Below are positions 27,661-38,366 of a DNA stretch of 64,000 nucleotides, in pieces. The stretch lies in assembly GCA_028641055.1 (NCBI GenBank), contig CM054062.1, forward strand, positions 15,805,639 to 15,869,638. The letters run 5' to 3'. The position numbers and the translations under genes were made by a program. The stretch is from Alopecurus myosuroides. Taxonomy: Eukaryota; Streptophyta; Magnoliopsida; Poales; Poaceae. The notes under the pieces were generated by a model. The model had not been told where the DNA came from, did no database searches, and worked only from the letters and a program-made list of their open reading frames with translations. Within the stretch, counting starts at the first letter, position 1. Each line of letters begins with the position of its first letter.

Positions 27661-30600
27661 ATCCAAAAACCTGATTATAGGCAATTTCTTGCACCTGCGC
27701 CGTCTGTCATTGCGGCGACAAGGCCAGTCCCTTTCAAGGGCGTGGACTTTAAGAGGTGGCGCACGAGAGCAGTGCTATGGTTTCAAACCTTGCGCTGCTA
27801 TGCGGCCACCAAGGGCAAGCCTGAGGGCGATCTCAATCCAGCACAGCTGGAGGCCTTTGAGGATATGGACACTATGTTTAAAAGTGCCCTCCTCGGTATT
27901 ATCGATGATTCCATCGTGGATCCGTATATGTCGTTTGATAACGGCAAGGATATGTGGGCTGCACTCGAGGCCAAATTTGGGGCCTCGGATGCTGGCAGCG
28001 AGCTGTATGTCATGGAGCAATTCTATGACTACAGGATGACTGATGAGCGCTCTGTTGTTCAACAGGCTCACGAGATACAGTCACTCGCTAAAGAACTTGA
28101 GCACTTTAAGTGTATGTTACCGGACAAGTTTGTGGCCGGAGGCATTATTGCCAAGCTTCCATCTTCATGGAGCACCTTTGCTACTTCTCTAAAACACAAG
28201 AGACAGGAGTTTTCCGTAATGGACCTCATCGGATCTCTTGATGTGGAAGAGAAGGCGAGAGCAAAGGATACACGTGCTCGGGTTGCTGAGGTAGGTTCTT
28301 CTGCTCATGTGGTACAGAAGAAACATTACCCGCCCAACAAGCCCAAATATATCAAGAAGAAATCCGAGGGTAAAGGCAAGCCCGATGGCAAGTTTAAGCC
28401 GTCGCACTCTACCAACTTCAAGAAGAGAAAGGGATCATGTCACGTTTGCGGTGAACTGACCCATTGGGCTCCAAAGTGCCCTAAGCGTTATGAGCTGCAG
28501 CAGCAGGAGAACAGCGGCAAGACCGCCAATGTTGTCATGGCTGACACTGAGATGAAGGACTCTGGGTACGGTATAGTTCCCACTATTCTTTCAGTTTGTC
28601 ATTCACCTGAATGGTTAATTGACACAGGTGCCAATGTACATGTTTGTGCTGATGCTTCTATGTTCTCTTCTTATCAGGTCACAGGGACTTCCCCCGTGCT
28701 GATGGGGAACGGGTCACATGCTACTGTTCGTGGTGTTGGTACGGTCGATCTGAAGTTTACTTCGGGGAAGATCGTGCGACTGAAGAACGTTCATCATGTG
28801 CCCTCCATCAATAAAAATCTCGTCAGCGGCTCACGTTTATGTCGAGATGGTTTTAAGTTGGTTTTCGAGTCTAATAAAGTTGTAATTTCCAAGTATGGAC
28901 AATTTATTGGTAAAGGCTATGAGTGCGGAGGCTTGTTCCGCTTATCCTTGTCAGATATTTGCACCAAAGTTATTAATAATGTTTGCCACGATAATGATTG
29001 TGATGTTTGGCATTCGCGACTTTGTCATATTAATTTTGGTTGCATGACGCGGTTAGCAAATATGAGTTTAATTCCGAAATTCAGTACTATTAAAGGTTCC
29101 AAATGTCAAGTGTGTGTTCAAGCTAAACAACCTCGCAAGTCTCACAAGACCGCGGAGGCGAGAGACTTGGCACCACTAGAACTTATACATTCTGATCTTT
29201 GTGAGATGAATGGCGTATTGACCAAAGGTGGAAAGAAATACTTCATGACACTTATTGATGACTCCACTAGATATTGTTATGTGTATCTTCTGAAATCTAA
29301 AGATGAAGCTTTAACTTATTTCAAGAACTATAAGGCCGAAGCAGAGAACCAACTTGATCGTAAAATTAAACGGCTTAGGTCTGATCGTGGTGGAGAGTAT
29401 TTTTCCAACGAGTTTAATTCTTTTTGTGCTGAACACGGTATTATTCATGAGAGGACGCCTCCCTACTCACCTCAGTCAAATGGAATGGCTGAAAGAAAGA
29501 ACCGAACGTTGTCTGATTTGGTTAACGCCATGTTAGACACTTCGGGTCTCTCCAAGGCATGGTGGGGGGAGGCGCTAATGACTGCATGTCATGTCCTAAA
29601 CCGAGTTCCCACAAAGAATAAAACCATTACTCCATTTGAGGAATGGGAAAGGAAAAGGTTAAAACTCTCCTACCTACGTACTTGGGGTTGTTTGGCGAAA
29701 GTCAATATACCAATTCCCAAGAAGCGCAAGCTTGGACCAAAAACCGTAGATTGTGTTCTTCTGGGCTATGCTTTTAATAGCATTGGTTATAGATTCTTGG
29801 TAGTAAAATCTGAGGTATCCGACATGCATGTTGGTACGATTATGGAGTCGAATGATGCGACTTTCTTTGAGAACATATTTCCTATGAAGGATATGTCTAG
29901 CTCATCAAATCAGGAGAAACCTGTTTCATCTAGTCAGGAATTAGCTGAGATTCCTGAATCCACCATTCCGATAGAACACGTTGAGAATCCCGAGGAGGAT
30001 GACAATGAAGTTCCTGTAAGGAGCAAGAGACAGAGGACTGCAAAGTCCTTTGGTAATGATTTCATTGTGTATCTCGTGGATGACACACCCAGGACTATTT
30101 CAGAAGCTTATGCATCTCTTGATGCTGACTACTGGAAGGAGGCTGTCCGTTGCGAGATGGATTCCATCTTGGCTAACGGAACTTGGGAAATCACTGATCG
30201 TCCTTATGGGTGTAAACCTGTAGGATGTAAGTGGGTGTTCAAGAAAAAGCTTAGGCCTGATGGTACAATTGAAAAGTACAAGGCAAGGCTTGTGGCCAAG
30301 GGTTATACCCAGAAAGAAGGTGAAGACTTCTTTGATACTTACTCACCTGTGGCTAGACTGACCACTATTCGTGTGCTACTATCTCTGGCTGCCTCACACG
30401 GTCTTCTCGTTCATCAAATGGACGTTAAGACGGCTTTCCTTAATGGAGAGTTGGACGAGGAAATTTACATGGATCAGCCAGATGGTTTCGTAGTACCCGG
30501 TCAGGAAGGCAAGGTGTGTAAGTTGTTGAAGTCATTATACGGCCTCAAGCAAGCACCTAAGCAATGGCACGAGAAGTTTGAAAGGACTTTGACTGCTGAA

Positions 30601-31632
30601 GGCTTTGTTGTAAACGAAGCTGATAAGTGTGTGTACTATCGCCATGGTGGGGGCGAGGGAGTTATTCTATGTCTATACGTTGATGACATATTGATCTTTG
30701 GGACCAATCTTGATTTAATCAAGGAAGTTAAGGATTTCTTATCTCGCTGTTTTGAGATGAAGGATCTAGGAGTAGCTGATGTTATCTTGAACATCAAGCT
30801 GTTGAGAGATGTTAATGGTGGGATCACACTGCTTCAATCTCACTATGTGGAAAAGGTCTTGAGTCGCTTTGGGTATAGTGACTGCAAGCCTTCTTCAACT
30901 CCATATGATGCTAGTTTGTTGCTTCGAAAGAATCAACGGATTACTAGAGATCAACTGAGATATTCTCAGATTATAGGCTCGCTTATGTATTTGGCGAGTG
31001 CCACGAGGCCTGACATCTCTTTTGCTGTGAGCAAATTGAGCCGGTTTGTTTCCAATCCGGGAGATGATCATTGGCGTGCGCTTGAGAGAGTTATGCGCTA
31101 TTTAAAAGGCATTGCGAGCTATGGAATTCACTATACCGGAAACCCGAGGGTTCTGGAAGGATATAGTGATTCTAATTGGATATCTGATGCTGATGAGCTT
31201 AAGGCCACTAGTGGTTATGTTTTTACACTTGGTGGTGGCGCTGTTTCCTGGAAGTCTTGCAAGCAGACCATCTTAACGAGGTCAACTATGGAAGCAGAAC
31301 TCGCAGCATTAGACACAGCCACTGTTGAGGCAGAGTGGCTTCGTGAGCTCTTGATGGACTTGCCTATGGTTGAAAAACCAATACCCGCAATCCTAATGAA
31401 CTGTGATAATCAAACTGTGATCGTCAAAGTGAACAGTTCTAAGGATAATGCAAAGTCATCAAGACATGTGAAGAGGAGATTAAAATCTGTCAGGAAATTG
31501 AAGAACTCCGGAGTTATTACGTTGGATTATATCCAAACGTCTATGAACTTGGCAGATCCCTTCACAAAGGGTTTATCACGGAATGTGATAGAGAATGCAT
31601 CGAGGGAGATGGGTTTGAGACCCACGTTATGA
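27421..31632 (+). CDS. Copia gag-pol polyprotein, intact
   Basis: One frame is open from ATG 27421 to TGA 31632. Order: gag; zinc knuckle [14 protein letters not shown]; protease [14 protein letters not shown] pre-integrase ([11 protein letters not shown]); integrase core with [18 protein letters not shown] and [17 protein letters not shown]; reverse transcriptase with [15 protein letters not shown] and [10 protein letters not shown]; RNase H from [13 protein letters not shown] to [12 protein letters not shown] likely intron, 27471-27680 (donor gtacgt, acceptor ctgattatag), spans the LTR end and is a multiple of three without stops, so both forms are translatable: about 1403 residues unspliced and 1333 spliced. 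The spliced form gives the more usual gag start (APS joined to QFLAPAP). It encodes every enzyme for reverse transcription and integration. Confidence 0.92.
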   Translation: MADTGDNNNGGAATAPSYVSLFHLYEMLLQFVCLVLAIDCINLSTVLDLDVCIITVFATVAIHLLLFRIKSCAKLLIYSTIQKPDYRQFLAPAPSVIAATRPVPFKGVDFKRWRTRAVLWFQTLRCYAATKGKPEGDLNPAQLEAFEDMDTMFKSALLGIIDDSIVDPYMSFDNGKDMWAALEAKFGASDAGSELYVMEQFYDYRMTDERSVVQQAHEIQSLAKELEHFKCMLPDKFVAGGIIAKLPSSWSTFATSLKHKRQEFSVMDLIGSLDVEEKARAKDTRARVAEVGSSAHVVQKKHYPPNKPKYIKKKSEGKGKPDGKFKPSHSTNFKKRKGSCHVCGELTHWAPKCPKRYELQQQENSGKTANVVMADTEMKDSGYGIVPTILSVCHSPEWLIDTGANVHVCADASMFSSYQVTGTSPVLMGNGSHATVRGVGTVDLKFTSGKIVRLKNVHHVPSINKNLVSGSRLCRDGFKLVFESNKVVISKYGQFIGKGYECGGLFRLSLSDICTKVINNVCHDNDCDVWHSRLCHINFGCMTRLANMSLIPKFSTIKGSKCQVCVQAKQPRKSHKTAEARDLAPLELIHSDLCEMNGVLTKGGKKYFMTLIDDSTRYCYVYLLKSKDEALTYFKNYKAEAENQLDRKIKRLRSDRGGEYFSNEFNSFCAEHGIIHERTPPYSPQSNGMAERKNRTLSDLVNAMLDTSGLSKAWWGEALMTACHVLNRVPTKNKTITPFEEWERKRLKLSYLRTWGCLAKVNIPIPKKRKLGPKTVDCVLLGYAFNSIGYRFLVVKSEVSDMHVGTIMESNDATFFENIFPMKDMSSSSNQEKPVSSSQELAEIPESTIPIEHVENPEEDDNEVPVRSKRQRTAKSFGNDFIVYLVDDTPRTISEAYASLDADYWKEAVRCEMDSILANGTWEITDRPYGCKPVGCKWVFKKKLRPDGTIEKYKARLVAKGYTQKEGEDFFDTYSPVARLTTIRVLLSLAASHGLLVHQMDVKTAFLNGELDEEIYMDQPDGFVVPGQEGKVCKLLKSLYGLKQAPKQWHEKFERTLTAEGFVVNEADKCVYYRHGGGEGVILCLYVDDILIFGTNLDLIKEVKDFLSRCFEMKDLGVADVILNIKLLRDVNGGITLLQSHYVEKVLSRFGYSDCKPSSTPYDASLLLRKNQRITRDQLRYSQIIGSLMYLASATRPDISFAVSKLSRFVSNPGDDHWRALERVMRYLKGIASYGIHYTGNPRVLEGYSDSNWISDADELKATSGYVFTLGGGAVSWKSCKQTILTRSTMEAELAALDTATVEAEWLRELLMDLPMVEKPIPAILMNCDNQTVIVKVNSSKDNAKSSRHVKRRLKSVRKLKNSGVITLDYIQTSMNLADPFTKGLSRNVIENASREMGLRPTL

Positions 31633-32188
31633 GTTGCCCACAGTGGTAACCCACTCTATGTGATCGGAGATCCCGTGAATTAGAAGTGGGAGACAAGCTG
31701 TTGGTCGGCTGAGAGGAGAGTATCCTTATATTTTATTCCACTCCATAAAAGATGCAATACTCTCCTGATCTGTACGGTAGGTTGACATTTGTCTTAATGT
31801 GTTCCAAGTGGCTTATTTATATAAGCAGAGATGTGTCCTACAGAACATCTCCTGAGGAACTCACCTATATGAGTCTGACTGTTAAACGTCGCAGTCTATG
31901 AGAATCGGGTGCTCTCTAATAAACTCATGAAAGGCCTTCGGAGTATGACGCATACGCTCCAAACCGCGGGGAAGCCTTGCGGCAGCCTAGTATCGGTTCA
32001 GACGTTGTGTAAAACTGGTATCACAGCAAACTTGTAGTTCAAGGCATAGTCCACTATTCAAGTTGTGAACTAGTGTAGCATGATGTTCTAAGTGGAAGTT
32101 CAACTTAACAGTCTCCACTAACACCGGTATATAAACAATGTTTTGGAACAGAGTTTATGAAATGTGCTAATGACACTTTGTGGGGGAT

Positions 32189-33164
32189 TGTTGGAATTTT
32201 GTATGGGCTATGTATATGGGCTCACATGTCTAGCCCACTAAGCCCACTAAAATCCTGAAATTGTCATGGCCCATTCATGAATAATAAGTGGAGTGAGTGG
32301 GACTAAAGTTTAGTCCCACATTGCTAGTTTGGAGAGAGTGGGAGCACCTTATAAGGTGAGCCATTCTAGCTCATGTATGAGTAGGTAAGGCAAGAGGAGA
32401 GGTGTGCCACACGCGCGCTCCTCCTCCTCCGCCGCCCGCCTCGCCACGCCTCGCCTCGTCACGACACGTCACGACGCGCCGCGGGTTGCGGGAATGAGCC
32501 GAGCCGAGAGCGTTTATTTTGTCGATTGGGAAAACTTAATGAGTCATTAATTTGGTAATTAACGGACGCGTTAATTCCAAAACCGTTTCCGTTTCCTTTC
32601 TGGATCGTGGACCGACTCAGACGTGGGGTTACGCCCACGTCCCGCATATAAATACGCGCATACGGTAAACCCTAGCCGTCACTTCGTCTTATGGTTTCGC
32701 ACCACCGTTCCAAAGCACTGCGCCGCCAATCAAGTCTTCTCCATCCCTCCTTCCGGCGTGCACCGCGAGAAGGGACAGCAGGCCTCCGGAACCCCGCCTC
32801 TTGTGATCCTGTACGGGAGAGGGGCGATCAGGTTTTTGGGGAGCGCACTCGCGCGACTGCTGACGACGACGACTTCCCCGACGACGACTTCTTCCCCGAC
32901 CTCGGCAACCTCTTCATCAACGACATGGCCGACACTGGGGACAACAACAACGGCGGTGCCGCTACCGCTCCATCGTACGTATCTCTCTTTCATCTGTATG
33001 AGATGTTACTGCAATTCGTATGTCTAGTACTTGCAATAGATTGTATCAATCTGTCTACTGTGCTAGATCTAGACGTTTGCATAATTACTGTATTTGCTAC
33101 TGTCGCAATTCATCTACTGCTATTTCGAATTAAATCATGTGCTAAATTGCTAATATATTCAACA
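32189..33164 (+). repeat. Copia 3' LTR (976 bp)
   Basis: Retains the roughly 80-bp segment (acggacgcgttaattccaaa and onward) missing from the 5' LTR, so it probably shows the original LTR structure. The TATA-like catataaatacg at about 32644 is kept in both LTRs. Confidence 0.93.
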
Positions 33165-33410
33165 TGGTATGGTACGGCATGGCGCGCCTCCGGCCGGTCG
33201 TGGTCCTCATGGACGAGGTCGTGCGCGTGCCTTCCATCCTATATATCCATACTGTATTCTGGAAAATGTGTAATAGTATCATCGGAAATTTATGGCCTGC
33301 AGGCTGCCGTTCTGCGTGGCATGCCGTTCCATGCGCTGCAGCGCCGCATTCACTCCTCTCTCTACAGCAGCGGCGGAGGTGCACTATGCTGCGCATCACT
33401 GCATGAAGTC
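33165..33410. repeat. Copy 2 of the duplicated segment, right part
   Basis: Continues the match to copy 1: ggtacggcatgg, gtcctcatggacgagg, gtgcgcgtgcc, then tgcaggctgccgttctgc and cggaggtgcac. It lacks the LTR-like block found in copy 1 at 18560-18745. Confidence 0.82.
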
Positions 33411-34229
33411 CTTGGGCGTGGAGAGGCCAGCGGTAGAGTCCTTAGTCGTAGCAGTGAATGTTTTGCCTCCACGGAGCGTCGCCATGGTGTTCGGAGCACG
33501 CTCGATCGTAAAGTCGTGTACTGGAGAAGATCGACATCCAACTAAAAACCTCTACTGAAACAACTGTGGTCTGTGGACCTCCAAGTTTCCCCCCATGAAT
33601 TCGAGCCTGACGATCTTCCCCCTCTGTATCCCACGAGCTGCTGCTGACGCGTGAACATTGGTCACCTAAATGCACCCTAGCGTTCCGCCACACGTAACTA
33701 CCTTTCAAAGGGCACAGACAGCAACCTTGAAACTTTACATCTAGTTGTGTGAGTTTAAGAAGGTTCTTAGGTGTCCTGTTATCTTCCTCGATCGAGACCT
33801 GTATGTGCAGGCTGCATCAGCGAGCCGATCGATCGAATGCACTCCAGACAAGTACAGTACTATCAAGTGAAATTGCGATGCAATTCATTCTACGTACAGT
33901 AGTACGTACAGTACATTGCACTGTGGACATACGGCGCATGCCATGCAGCTCCGCCGGCAGCCACCATTCCGTGTTCCCTCTCCACGCCACGCATCGCTAC
34001 CATGGAGTAGCTAGTGACGTGATCCGGGCCCGGATGGATCCATCCCAGTCGCGCGACGCGGGCGGCGGACGTGGTGGCGTGCACGTACGGGAGGCGGCAC
34101 CGGGGTATGGGGCGGCGCTAGGCTGATGTGCGCATGCGGCATGCCAGTCGAGGCATCGAACAAAACCAGCCGCAACTTGCGCCTTTCCCCCTCACCGCGT
34201 GCTGCCCAGGTAGTTGAGATGGCATCGGA
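33411..34229. other. Unassigned low-copy-like sequence
   Basis: Open stretches here have no recognisable domain. Around 33889-33915 the word tacgtacagta is repeated. This is where a second RIN4-like gene would be expected if the duplication extended further, but none is visible. Confidence 0.45.
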
Positions 34230-34232
34230 GCA

Positions 34233-34557
34233 ATGTCAACGCGCGTCTCCCCGAGGAACAGGAAAGGCGCAACAAAAAAAACCATCGCTAGAGAAGCAAT
34301 CTCCGATCCGTCCAGGAGTGAAGTTTTTGCGGTTTGTGCTTCCGATCAGGATTGGATCTGCGTGTTATCATCTACCCTCGTGGATCCTCTTGTTGATCCT
34401 CCTTTGTTCCGCCCTGTTGCCGAAGGCTTCATAACCCTAACAAAATCGGTGATTTTGTGTGCTCCCTCGAAAACCAATCGTGGCGACTCCGCAATCGAGT
34501 GCGGCGAGTCTGTCGGGCTCGCAGGTTGACTGGGCCAGAGCATATTGATGATCTACT
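34233..34557 (+). pseudogene. LINE ORF1, N-terminal piece
   Basis: Starts MSTRVSPRNRKGATKKTIAR at 34233 and ends at a TGA at 34527-34529, about 30 bp before the CACTA insertion. Ser/Arg/Lys-rich. Assigned by continuity with the ORF1 portion at 37513. Confidence 0.55.
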
Positions 34558-37512
34558 CACTACAGGAATGGTCTATTGTACCGACGGCCAAATTCTATAT
34601 CGACGGCAATTTGTCGGGGCCGTCGGCATAGACCCAACCTAGGAATCCCAAATTGCGAAAAAAAAATTAGCTATGCCGACGGCAATGCCGTCGGCCTATC
34701 TTTTTTTTTAGCTACGCCGATGGCTACCGTCGGCATAGATCTTAAAGAGGGAATCCCAAATTGCGAAAAAAAATTGAGCTATGCCGTCGGCCTCTTTTTT
34801 TTTAGCTACGCCGTCGGCTCCTAGCCAAGCTCAATTTTTCTTTGGACTTAATCACCGTTTTGATCATAACTTTGGCATTCGAACTCGGATTTTGACGTTC
34901 TTTAGCTCGTTTCGAAAAGTAGAAACATATCTAAATTATCATGCATATTGTTCAAGCTAAATTCTGAGAAACAAAATCACGAGAAAGAATGGAACTAACA
35001 ATAATGGGTTAACGGTTTCGTCTGAGAGGGTTGTGGGACGTCTGAATCCAACCAAAATCTAGGTGGCCATACAAAGTGTGTACAAGTGCGTTTCAGGTTG
35101 TATATGTCCAACATTCTACTCTATATGTTAAGGGTTTCACCGTCATCATTTTTTTTTGAATTTGTTTGATTTTTCTATGCCTATTTCAAAACGAAGTCAA
35201 GACGACGGGCATGACCGTTCGTAGCTAGGGCTTAATATTGAGAAACTCTTGGTGTATCTCTGATGAAGTAGGTAGTTGTGTACCTAAAAATGATTTTTTA
35301 AAAAAATCATGAGCAAACTAGGAGACACTTGTAGTTCAAATTTGAGCTGTTTCCAGCTGAATCGGCAGAAACTTGTGTTTTTTCAAAAGAGGTGTATGGA
35401 AACCTTTTAAGAGGCAACCATTTGGTTATTTGTGCATATAACATGTTATAGTATTTTCAAAAAATACAGCTCCCAAGTTTTGCAACATATTTGTTGTTGG
35501 TGCTTCACAAAAAAAGTCATTTTCACACTCGGAAAATGGAAAATGGTTTTTTATTCAATTAAAAGGAAAAATTTCTCCGTGAACATTGTCTGTGCTTCCA
35601 ATATGCATGTTTCTATGGAATATGGGCACATTTAAACAAAATATGCTATGGATTTATCCATAATACCCGTCATTTGGCCCGAAACTCTAGAATGTTCGTA
35701 GGAGATGGCTCATTTATGTGAACATAATTTCAACAAAACTGTCGTATTCCAAGTTTATTATTTTTGTTGGATACTAAGACATATATAATGACACCACGCG
35801 AAGGTCTTGCATTATTTTGGGGTTTTTTAAATTTTCTGGATTTTTCTAACCTGGTTTCATGAAAAAGTCAAGACGACTAGCATGACCGTTCGTAACTAGG
35901 GTTTGAATATTGAGAAACTCTTCGTGTATCTGTGATGAAATAGGTAGTTGTGTACCTAAAAATGATTTTTTTCCAAAAATCATGAGCAAACTACGAGGCA
36001 CATGTAGTTCAAATTTGACCCGTTTCCAATTGAATCGGCAGAAACTTGTGTTTTTCAAAAGAGGTGGATGGAAAACTTTTAAAAGACAAAAATTTGGTTA
36101 TTTATGCATATAACATGGTCTAGTATTTCTTAAAAATTCATCTCCCAAATTTTGCAACATATTTGTGGTTGGTGCTTCACCAAAAAAGCCATTTTTCACA
36201 CTCGAAAAATGGAAAATGGTTTTTTATTCAATAAAAAGGAAAAATTTCTGCGTGAACATTGTCTGTGCTTCCATATGCATGTTTGTGTGGAATATGGGCA
36301 CATTTAAACAAATTATGCCATGGATTTGACCATAACACCCGTTATTTGGTCTGAAACCCTAAAATGTTCGTAGGAGATAGCTCATTTATGTGAATATATT
36401 TTCAACACAGCTGTCGTATTCCAATTTTATTATTTTTGGTGGATACTAGGACATATATAATGACACCACGCGAAGGTCTTCCATCATTTTGGGATTTTTT
36501 AAATTTTCTAGAATTTTTCTAAGCCGGTTTCATGAAGAAGTCAAGACGACGGGCATGACCGTTCGTAGCTAGGGCTTGAATATTGAGAAACTCTTGGTGT
36601 ATCTCTGATGAAATAGGTAGTTGTGTATCTAAAAACGATTTTTGCCAAAAAAATCATGAGCAAACTATGAGACACATGTAGTTCAAATTTGACATGTTTC
36701 TAGTTGAATCAGCAGAAACTGTCAAAATGGCCACCATGACTATTCATCAAAAGAGTTCAATTTTTTGAAATATCTATGTTTCTATGATATGGATGTCATA
36801 TTTGAATTCCTCTAATTTTTTTAATCGATTTAGACATTTTATTTGTCAAATTTCGATTTACGGATTTAAAGATATCAATTATTCCATATTAAATAGTTTA
36901 TTCAAAAAATAAAGTAATTTCTAACATTATATTATTATTTATTCAATAAAGATAATTATATAATCATTGTTATTTATTCAAATATTATTTTAAATTTAAA
37001 CAATAGAAAATTTTAACATTATTCCCCACAGGTTAATATGATTGATATGATAGTAATATCAGTAAGTTCTAACATCTCATTTGGAATCTATATGAAAGGA
37101 ACTCAAAGGTTAAGTGTGCTTGGGCTGGAGGAATTTTAGGATGAGTGACCGAGCGGGAAGTTTGACTAAGTTAAGTATGTTGACTAGATTAATTGTGTAA
37201 ATAGAGATTAGAGATTAAATATGTGGCTAAGTGCAAAATTCCGAAACAGAATTTTAAAGAAGTTCAAAAAAATTCAAAAAAAATTGAATTTTTTTCTATT
37301 ATTTTGAAGATATTATGCCGCCGGCTTTGCCGTCGGCGTAGGGAGAGCTATGCCGACGGCAAACCCGACGGCTTTTAGTGTGCCGACGGTAATTTGGCAT
37401 ATGCCTATGGGGCCTTACGCCGACGGCGGCCGTCGGCACAACCTGTGCCGACGGCATTTTAGCCTATGCCGACGGCCAAAAGCCGTCGGCTTCTTGACAG
37501 ATTCCTGTAGTG
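34558..37512. mobile_element. Non-autonomous CACTA element (2955 bp)
   Basis: The ends CACTACAGGAAT (34558-34569) and its complement (37501-37512) are flanked by ACT duplications (34555-34557 and 37513-37515), all typical of CACTA elements. Subterminal regions carry many copies of gccgtcggcatag and tgccgacggc in both orientations. No transposase or accessory ORF is present. The interior is AT-rich and built from a large tandem repeat. Confidence 0.95.
35165..36730. repeat. About 670-bp tandem repeat, 2.3 copies, inside the CACTA element
   Basis: The segment around aagtcaagacgacgggcatg followed by accgttcgtagctaggg starts near 35175, 35848 and 36522, spacing about 673 bp. Each copy continues through gagaaactcttggtgtatct, atcatgagcaaacta and cagaaacttgtgttttt. 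The third copy breaks off at about 36728 (cagaaactgtcaaaatggcc). Confidence 0.92.
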
Positions 37513-38366
37513 ACTTCCCCGATTGGGTATAGATGAAGATGAGATTGATGATCTTGTTCTAGATGACGAGTTGGAAAATCCGATCAAGGAGATGAAGTGA
37601 GTTGCTCTCGCTCGGGTACATACAGAGAGCACCTTTACTCCGCAAAATTTCGAGCAGCACATGGAAGTTGCTTGGAGCCTAGCCAAGGAGGTGATCTTCA
37701 CATCGCTAGAACTGAACCTCTTCACGATACAATGATTCTGCCTAGGCGATTGGCTCAAAGTGAAGGGGGGATGGCACTTCCGATAGAACACTTCTATTCC
37801 TATGGAGCATGGGGTAGCTTTGGACACACTCATGTCGAATGTGGCATGGGGGAACATGATGCAACAACTCTGAAGTGGGGCGATTTCCTTAAAAGCGGAT
37901 TGGGAAACTTGGCACGGTAGAAGATCTAATAGTAGTTGGAGTGGTGTTCGAGGAGGAATAGGTGCTTTCTCAGCTGGAAGGGGGAGGGATCCCTCTGGTC
38001 GTGGCAGAGGACCACCGCAAGCCAAGGGAGTTCACACTAGTTGGTGTCACAACACCCTACCACCCTCAAGATGATGACCAGCTGCGTGACACGGCCTCGA
38101 GTCCTCTCAAACCTACTGATAGTGAGATGAACGATATGGAGGCAGAGGTTTTGGTTAGGAAGAGGCTGTCGTATGCAAAGGAGGCATTGGAGAACTCAGA
38201 TGGTGGGTTGGCATCTCCCACGGTTATGGTTACCGAAGAGGTTGAGCAAGAGGCTATGAATTTTATTTCAGATGGTTCCACTCAATCGAAGAGATCAAAG
38301 ATGGATGGAGCGGTCTCCCCATCACTAGGACCGGCGGGCTCCTGTGAGGAGTCCGTTCGGGCACAA
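37513..38366 (+). pseudogene. LINE ORF1, DUF4283-like and C-terminal piece
   Basis: After the insertion one frame reads IDDLVLDDELENPIKEMK, then a TGA where Trp is usual. VALARVHTESTFTPQNFEQ and AWSLAKEVIF follow in the DUF4283 style of plant LINE ORF1 proteins. A further open piece (37962-38369) is acidic and Ser-rich. Several shifts are present. Confidence 0.7.

Larger units (their letters stand above)
26751..33164 (+). mobile_element. Ty1/Copia retrotransposon, nearly intact
   Basis: LTRs at 26751-27660 and 32189-33164 start tgttggaattttgtatgggc and end aatatattcaaca. The 5-bp target duplication tggta is at 26746-26750 and 33165-33169. A polypurine tract tgtgggggat (32179-32188) precedes the 3' LTR. 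The polyprotein frame is open. The primer-binding site after the 5' LTR is not canonical. Outside local rearrangements the two LTRs are almost identical by eye, so the insertion is young. Confidence 0.95.

Noticed and set aside
33411..34229. Search for a second RIN4-like gene after copy 2 of the duplication
   Set aside because: No VPxFGxW motif or related tail was found on either strand.
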